NCBI GenBank assembly: GCA_963932955.1
Contig: CAWVRK010000001.1
Location: forward strand, 124,001-188,000
Length of the DNA: 64,000 bases
Reading direction: 5' to 3'
Source: Flavicella sp963932955
Lineage (GTDB): Bacteria; Bacteroidota; Bacteroidia; Flavobacteriales; Flavobacteriaceae
Shown here: positions 59,571 through 64,000 of the stretch, piece after piece
Layout of the letters: every line of letters starts with the position of its first letter
How positions within the stretch are numbered: position 1 is the first letter of the stretch
The notes under the pieces: generated by a model
Seen by the model: the letters and a program-made list of their open reading frames with translations, nothing else
Told to the model about the DNA's origin: nothing
The model's database searches: none
Made by a program: the position numbers and the translations under genes

Positions 59571-60503
59571 TTAGCCCCAAGTTAGTCGACTTCGTTCGTG
59601 CCAATACGTTTCTGTAGGCATTTTAGCCCCTTTGAGCTGTTCGATCTCAGAGGGGGTGAGTTGGAAGTTCAAAGCGCATAAGTTTTGAGTCAATTGTGCT
59701 GTACTTGCTGCGCCGCTCAGCACCACGTTGGGGCCCAAGGCATCCATACAAAACCGCAGGGCAATTGCATCGATACCGACTTGGTATTTGAGCGCCAACC
59801 CTTCGAGGGTTTTGCGAGTTTTTGTCGGCAAAAAGACACGCCCATTTGCCAATCCTTCCTTGACAATCAAAAATCTCTCCGCTCCTTTGAGCTGCTTTAA
59901 CACATCAAAAGCAGCTTGCTCAAAGAGGTTGTAGGTGACTTGAAAGCTGTCAAACAAAGGCTCGTTTTCCAGACAAAGTTCCGAGGCTTCTAAGAGCAAT
60001 TCTTTTTGTCTGGGACCGCTGACCGTGAGCCCAATCTGAAGCCCAAACTCCTTTTTCAATTGAAACAAGTGTTGGAGCACTGCGGTGTTCTGCAAGACAG
60101 CGCTTTCAAAAGTCGCCGAATGTATCTGATAAACTTTTAGCTTGGGCAACAGGTCTTGGGTGACCTGCCATTGCTCTTTTAATTTTTGAAGAGAATGTTC
60201 TTTGACTTCATGCGGTCCTAAAAACCCCAATTTCCAATTGGCTACATAGGTATAGCCCCACTTGGACGAAAAGACCACATCAGCGTGTTTTCTGCTGGCA
60301 TTCCATTCCTGTAAAAAGGATTCTCCTTTGCCATAGGAAGGTGCCGTATCAAAAAAACGTACCCCACATGCATAGGCCTTGTCCAAAACCAAAAAAGCAT
60401 TTTCTTTGAAGGCTGCTTCCGATTTGTCAATGGAAACAGCGCTTCGAATGTTTAAATATTCCGGCCTGCCCAAAGCGGCCAAGCCCAATCCTATGGTGCA
60501 CAT
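59571..60503 (-). CDS. Aldo/keto reductase
   Basis: 310 residues. The (beta/alpha)8 layout contains the catalytic Asp/Tyr region FFDTAPSYGKGESFLQEW, the lysine in VFSSKWGYTY and the histidine in KVYQIHSATFESA. NADPH contacts are expected at the C-terminal end (VVLSGAASTAQLTQNL). The sequence is the branch that reduces small aldehydes or sugars, and the exact substrate is unknown. Convergent with the peptidase gene, four bases between stops. Confidence 0.92.
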   Translation of the reverse strand: MCTIGLGLAALGRPEYLNIRSAVSIDKSEAAFKENAFLVLDKAYACGVRFFDTAPSYGKGESFLQEWNASRKHADVVFSSKWGYTYVANWKLGFLGPHEVKEHSLQKLKEQWQVTQDLLPKLKVYQIHSATFESAVLQNTAVLQHLFQLKKEFGLQIGLTVSGPRQKELLLEASELCLENEPLFDSFQVTYNLFEQAAFDVLKQLKGAERFLIVKEGLANGRVFLPTKTRKTLEGLALKYQVGIDAIALRFCMDALGPNVVLSGAASTAQLTQNLCALNFQLTPSEIEQLKGAKMPTETYWHERSRLTWG

Positions 60504-60553
60504 AATTTACAGCAGGTTTGTTTGGGTGGTGAAAAAATCACAACTATATTGTG

Positions 60554-60763
60554 CTACTTTTTAAATTTGAAACGGTACAAGGCATAGGCTAAAATTGCGA
60601 CCAACAGGTAAGGAAAGAGCATCAGATAGACAATCCCGTCATTGACCCCAGCCGCCATTCCTTGGTCGCCACTTTCAACCACCGCTTTGCACATAGCACA
60701 TTGGGCATGCACAAAGGACGAAAGACTGACAAAGGCAACAAAAAAAAACGTTTTTAAATTCAT
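60554..60763 (-). CDS. Small CxxC membrane protein beside the oxidase-assembly genes
   Basis: 69 residues from the ATG at 60763; a TTG at 60790 is the alternative. A signal peptide (ends in FVHAQ) is followed by QCAMCKAVVESGD, a CxxC site exposed outside the inner membrane, then GMAAGVNDGIVYLMLFPYLLVAILAYALYRFKFKK, a second helix. Small proteins with this QCAMC start and GINxGIVYLM helix recur in Bacteroidota near oxidase genes. Copper handling or disulfide exchange is a reasonable guess from the motif and position. It is the last gene of the SCO cluster. Confidence 0.8.
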   Translation of the reverse strand: MNLKTFFFVAFVSLSSFVHAQCAMCKAVVESGDQGMAAGVNDGIVYLMLFPYLLVAILAYALYRFKFKK

Positions 60764-60821
60764 GTTCTCTTTCTTAAAAGACTGGTTCAAAACCCTGTTC
60801 TCCCCTAAAATTCAGGGCTAA

Positions 60822-61328
60822 TTATCCGTAATAGGGTGCAATCATCCAATACACAACCACTCCCGTGACGGTGACGTACAACCACAGTGGAAAGGTGTAT
60901 TTTGCTATTTTTTTATGCAGTGCAATCTCATTGCTGATGGCCCTTACATAGGTAATCAAGACAAAAGGAATCACGACGATGGACAACAGGATGTGTGAAA
61001 TCAAAATAAAGGTATAGAACATTCGTATCCATCCTTCACCTCCGAACTTGGTAGAAACTGAAGTCATGTGGTACAACACGTACATGAGTAAAAACAAAAC
61101 CGAACAAGCAATCGCTGTTTTCATCAAGTTTTCGTGTGCTTTTCGATGTCCTTTTTTGATCGCCACGACTGCTAATATCAACAATACGGCTGTCAATCCA
61201 TTGATTGTTGCATAGATAGGCGGTAAAAAAACCGGCAATTCCAAGTCTATTTTAATCAAAAACAAAAGGGCTACTGCTACGGGAATCACCACAGACAAGG
61301 CGATGATGAATTTGTTGTATTTTTTCAT
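60822..61328 (-). CDS. DUF420 family membrane protein (CtaM/YozB-like)
   Basis: 168 residues, four to five helices. Histidines occur in HRKAHENLMK, YVLYHMTS and SHILLSIVVIPFVLI, as in the DUF420 family. In Gram-positive bacteria the relative CtaM/YozB is needed for aa3 oxidase assembly, and the gene here lies next to SCO1 and oxidase subunits. The chemistry of the family is not established. 58 bases separate it from the small CxxC gene and 38 from SCO1. Confidence 0.88.
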   Translation of the reverse strand: MKKYNKFIIALSVVIPVAVALLFLIKIDLELPVFLPPIYATINGLTAVLLILAVVAIKKGHRKAHENLMKTAIACSVLFLLMYVLYHMTSVSTKFGGEGWIRMFYTFILISHILLSIVVIPFVLITYVRAISNEIALHKKIAKYTFPLWLYVTVTGVVVYWMIAPYYG

Positions 61329-61366
61329 TTGAGCTATTTATTATTTGTGTTGTGTGCTTGCAAGGA

Positions 61367-62002
61367 TTATTCTTCTAACAAAATTTGAATGTCTTCTTTG
61401 AGCATCTCGATGGCTTTTAAATCCAAGCCGTCGTAAAATTTGATGGGGTTGGACTGTTCTCCAACTCGGACTGTTCGAGAGCGAATGTATCCTTTTTTAT
61501 CCACCAATGCAAACATGCCTGAATGTTCAAAGCCACCTGCAGCTGACTGATTGGTTCCCGCATACAGACGAAAACCCTCGTTGGAAAACCGATAGATTTC
61601 CGCTTGGTCTCCTGTTAAAAAATGCCAACTTCGCATGGTCGCTCCTTTTTCTTTCGCGTAGGCTTTTAAGACTTCGGGACGGTCATTTATAGGGTTGATA
61701 CTGATCGAAGCAATACCAAAATGTGGATTTCCGTAAAATTTGTTTTGGAGCAAAACCGTGTGTTGGGTCATGATGGGACAAATCGTAGGACAGGTGGTAA
61801 AGAAAAATTCCACCACGTGTACTTTTCCAGCATAGGTCTGGTTGCTGATTGTGTCTCCCTCTTGGTTGACAAAAGAAAAAGAGGGTACTTTCTCAAAGGT
61901 CAACAGCACTTTGTTTTGAGAGCGTTGTTCGTATTCGTTGACCACCCAAATCCCAAAAACAAGAATGACAAAGGAAATTCCGATATAAGAATAGTTTTTC
62001 AT
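61367..62002 (-). CDS. SCO1/SenC-family copper chaperone
   Basis: 211 residues. An N-terminal anchor (residues 5-20) precedes a thioredoxin fold with C71-P-T-I-C75 and the third copper ligand H160 in GGFEHSGMFALVD. SCO proteins deliver copper to, or reduce, the CuA site in oxidase subunit II, whose ligands are intact in this window. Its ATG follows directly on the stop of the Cys-less SCO-like gene. The C-terminus ends LKAIEMLKEDIQILLEE, typical of the family. Confidence 0.95.
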   Translation of the reverse strand: MKNYSYIGISFVILVFGIWVVNEYEQRSQNKVLLTFEKVPSFSFVNQEGDTISNQTYAGKVHVVEFFFTTCPTICPIMTQHTVLLQNKFYGNPHFGIASISINPINDRPEVLKAYAKEKGATMRSWHFLTGDQAEIYRFSNEGFRLYAGTNQSAAGGFEHSGMFALVDKKGYIRSRTVRVGEQSNPIKFYDGLDLKAIEMLKEDIQILLEE

Positions 62003-62653
62003 CTAGTTCAGTTTGGGTTCTTTGACTGCAAATTTGGACTCGTAAAAGAGGACTTTCAAATCTTCGCGCAATTTGTTTTTTAAAATGGCCACCGAGCCGG
62101 TATCGTAGCCAAATAGAATGCCCGATGCCACATCTTCATCATCCGTTCTTCCACGAAGATTTAGCTCCTCGTCTATTATAAAAACTTCGGAAATTCCTAT
62201 TGTGGGATCAAAAACAGCAGGGCTTTCAAAACTGTTGTATACCTGTTGGATTTCAGCTATCGGAAGGCTGACAAACTGCCATTTTTCCAAAGCCACTCCC
62301 CCAACTTTTTCCAATTCGGATTGCAGCAATGGAATCAGCGCTGTGTTGGATTCTGGAACCAAGGTGACGACTTGAAATTTCCTGTATTTTGAAGTGCTTT
62401 TGTAGATGACCTGGTACAAGTTTAGCATTTTTTGGTAGGTAGCCAAGCTCGGAGTGGTTCCCACTATCGAGACGACGGAGACTTTGTTTCTGAGCAAGTC
62501 TGTGGTGGTCATTCCAGATATCTTTTCCGTAAGGGTGGGTAATTTTTCAAAATTGACCTTTCCCGATGCCAAAAACAAAAAGAACAAAAGGGGAACGATA
62601 AACGTGCAAAAAAGAATGGCAAATTTCTTTAACTGGTTGGATTTTTTAGACAT
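62003..62653 (-). CDS. SCO-like thioredoxin-fold membrane protein without copper ligands
   Basis: 216 residues. An N-terminal helix (about 10-30) carries the only cysteine. The rest mirrors SCO: NKVSVVSIVGTTPSLATYQKM occupies the place of VEFFFTTCPTICPIM, with TTPSL where CPTIC would be. EVFIIDEELNLRGR occupies the place of ALVDKKGYIRSR, and the chain ends with GSVAILKNKLREDLKVL, like the LKEDI end of SCO. No CxxxC and no histidine ligand. It is directly upstream of SCO1 with no gap. I infer a pseudo-SCO partner; no family name is known to me. Confidence 0.8.
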   Translation of the reverse strand: MSKKSNQLKKFAILFCTFIVPLLFFLFLASGKVNFEKLPTLTEKISGMTTTDLLRNKVSVVSIVGTTPSLATYQKMLNLYQVIYKSTSKYRKFQVVTLVPESNTALIPLLQSELEKVGGVALEKWQFVSLPIAEIQQVYNSFESPAVFDPTIGISEVFIIDEELNLRGRTDDEDVASGILFGYDTGSVAILKNKLREDLKVLFYESKFAVKEPKLN

Positions 62654-62737
62654 CTCGTTGTATTAGTGGTCCAAAACTAAACGTTTTGGAATGGTAAAAT
62701 TACAAAGCAAAAACCGAATCCCAAACATCTGTATGCG

Positions 62738-62765
62738 AAAAAAGGTGGAAATGTCCACCTTTTTT
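62738..62765 (-). terminator. Terminator of the coxIII-coxIV transcript
   Basis: AAAAAAGGTGGA (62738-62749) pairs perfectly with TCCACCTTTTTT (62754-62765) around an AATG loop. On the minus strand it ends in TTTTTTCG. It separates the oxidase subunit genes from the SCO cluster. Confidence 0.9.
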
Positions 62766-62784
62766 TTATTCGTTTTTATCAATC

Positions 62785-63129
62785 TTAATACTTCCAGTTT
62801 GTATAGGCAGCTACTGCGTCAAATACATAGTCCCCTTCTATCATCAACAAGGTCGCCAAATAAGGGATCAAAATGACCAAAGGCAAAACGATGGAATATT
62901 TCAAACTTATGTTTTCGTCTCCCAAGTGCATAAAATACCAAACAATGTAATAAGCTTTGACAAGGGTCAAAATCAAAAAGAGTTGGTTCAACAAAGAGGT
63001 TCCGAGAAATTGTGTTCGGAATAAAAAATCAGGTTTTACAATTCCCAGCACCACCTCTACAAGGGTGATGACGGAAAGGATTCCAAATACTTTCCAGATG
63101 ATTGCTTTGTGTGCTGCTTCGTTTCCCAT
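62785..63129 (-). CDS. ctaF: Cytochrome c oxidase subunit IV family protein
   Basis: 114 residues with three helices (KVFGILSVITLVEVVLGIV, LFLILTLVKAYYIVWYFMHLGDE, IVLPLVILIPYLATLLMI). This is the prokaryotic COX4 layout with the motif KAYYIVWYFMHL. It sits between subunit III and the SCO cluster and would add to the aa3 complex. The start ATG is 86 bases after the subunit III stop. Confidence 0.93.
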   Translation of the reverse strand: MGNEAAHKAIIWKVFGILSVITLVEVVLGIVKPDFLFRTQFLGTSLLNQLFLILTLVKAYYIVWYFMHLGDENISLKYSIVLPLVILIPYLATLLMIEGDYVFDAVAAYTNWKY

Positions 63130-63215
63130 GTGCTTTGTTTTATTGAGACTGCTGTCCCGCGCGCTTGCGTCTGACAGTAGTTTTTAGTTGTTCGTATTGT
63201 GTTGTAATAAATTTC

Positions 63216-64000
63216 TTAAATCAAATAGAAGAAGGTAAAGACAAATACCCACACCAAATCGACAAAGTGCCAGTACAGCCCTACTTTTTCTACCATTTCG
63301 TAGTGGCCTCTTTTCTCGTAGGTGCCGATCAAGACGTTGAAAAAGACGATGACGTTTAAGACTATTCCCGAAAAGACGTGAAAGCCATGAAAGCCAGTAA
63401 TAAAGAAGAAGAAATCTGCAAATTGGCTGGATCCGTATTCGTTGACTTCCAAGTTGGCTCCTTCAACCACTCGAGCAGCACGGGATAAAAATTTCAAACC
63501 TTCCTCTCGTGAGACGACTATTTTTTGTTTGGTTTCTGGATTTATTTTTTCAATTCTCAGTTGGATCGAAGGGTGTGCTTTGAAACCTGTGAGTACTTCT
63601 TGAACGGTATAGGTCGGAATCGTTTCTCCTTTTTCAAACCAAAGTCCGTTGTTTCGCGTGTGTTGTTCTTCGATGTGATCGGCAACCACAAAATCTGACA
63701 ATGCGATTTGATGTCCGTCTTTGACAAACTGGACGATTTTTCCATCTTTTAACTGAACGGCTCCATAGGATCCTTGTATAAAGTTTTTCCACTCCCAAGC
63801 TTGAGACCCCACGAAAATAATTCCTCCGATGATGGTCAAAAACATGTAAAATGTAACTTTCTTTTTGTTCATATGATGTCCTGCATCTACTGCCAATACC
63901 ATCGTAACTGAGGAAAAGATCAGGATAAAAGTCATCAAGGCTACATAGTACATCGGAGCGTGTACGCCGTGTAAAAAAGGAAAGTGGGTAAACACCTCAT
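63216..64000 (-). CDS. ctaE: Cytochrome c oxidase subunit III, partial (5' end beyond the window)
   Basis: 261 codons visible and the frame is open to the window end; an in-frame GTG at 63995 is probably internal because residues EVFTHFPFLHG continue upstream. Subunit III helices begin with MYYVALMTFILIFSSV and end with VGLYWHFVDLVWVFVFTFFYLI, the usual YWHFVDxVW signature. About 110 residues (75-187 counted from 63995) form an extra hydrophilic segment between SQAWEWKNF and GSSQFADFFFFITGFHGFHV. This is much longer than the normal loop of a dozen residues. It could help binding to ACIII. Confidence 0.93.
   Translation of the reverse strand, partial: EVFTHFPFLHGVHAPMYYVALMTFILIFSSVTMVLAVDAGHHMNKKKVTFYMFLTIIGGIIFVGSQAWEWKNFIQGSYGAVQLKDGKIVQFVKDGHQIALSDFVVADHIEEQHTRNNGLWFEKGETIPTYTVQEVLTGFKAHPSIQLRIEKINPETKQKIVVSREEGLKFLSRAARVVEGANLEVNEYGSSQFADFFFFITGFHGFHVFSGIVLNVIVFFNVLIGTYEKRGHYEMVEKVGLYWHFVDLVWVFVFTFFYLI

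Noticed and set aside
1..64000. tRNA, rRNA, insertion sequences, prophage or CRISPR arrays
   Set aside because: Read through on both strands; no transposase-like protein, no regularly spaced repeats, no cloverleaf-like or rRNA-like stretch was found by eye. A tRNAscan or Infernal run could still find something missed.

Overview
The window reads as a contiguous piece of the chromosome of a member of the Bacteroidota, most likely a marine-type Flavobacteriaceae. The reasons are the gliding-motility genes gldD and gldE, an Alternative Complex III (ActA-F) operon joined to an aa3 oxidase, many promoters of the Bacteroidota form TTTG-N19-TAnnTTTG, almost no Shine-Dalgarno sequences, AT-rich DNA, lipoproteins with short signal peptides, and the small 29-residue basic protein next to HU and RNase G. 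Nothing marks a plasmid, phage, insertion sequence, CRISPR array, rRNA or tRNA. Genes are dense and almost all are housekeeping, so the interest lies in unusual domains inside familiar genes and in structured leaders.

Layout. 1-4.2 kb: molybdenum-cofactor operon on the minus strand (moaA, a membrane protein, moeA, moaC, a MobB-like/MobA fusion cut by the window edge). 4.3-6.6 kb: waaA and the rplU-rpmA operon. 6.7-10 kb: a secreted LolA-like protein, an EamA transporter, a two-gene metal-binding lipoprotein operon and a hydrolase. 10-14.6 kb: ctaA, then mutY-ssb-gldE-gldD. 14.7-16.9 kb: HU, the 29-aa protein and rng with a strongly structured leader. 17-24 kb: purK-purE, a Rieske-like lipoprotein, greA, HIT, a histidine kinase, a DUF3127 protein, pyrH-frr and rsmG. 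24-32 kb: desaturase, aminotransferase, MscS, tsaB, HD hydrolase, enoyl-CoA hydratase, a second histidine kinase, SemiSWEET and a lipoprotein. 32-38.5 kb: leuS with an extra domain, a SulP transporter and ruvB.

38.6-50.1 kb is one long minus-strand respiratory operon, actA-B-C-D-E-F-coxB-coxA, bounded by a promoter and a strong hairpin terminator. It encodes quinol oxidation, c-type haem transfer and the core of the terminal oxidase. 50.3-55.9 kb holds a SPOR protein, the rimP-nusA-infB operon and a small membrane protein. 56.4-60.5 kb holds a MoeB/ThiF-rhodanese fusion, an M3 oligopeptidase and an aldo-keto reductase. 60.5-64 kb returns to the oxidase: subunits III (cut by the window end) and IV, followed after a terminator by an assembly cluster (a Cys-less SCO-like protein, SCO1, a DUF420/CtaM-like protein and a small CxxC membrane protein). 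Together with ctaA at 10 kb, the window carries most of the haem-A, copper and structural genes for the aa3 oxidase.

The most unusual items are a leucyl-tRNA synthetase with a DUF559 (endonuclease-fold) domain inserted in its editing region, a DUF3127 protein that looks like a second SSB (OB-like strands and a DDLPF tail), a terminator-like hairpin immediately upstream of rimP-nusA-infB, four successive hairpins in front of rng, and a Cys-less SCO-like protein paired with SCO1. All functional statements rest on reading motifs by eye; no database search was run.
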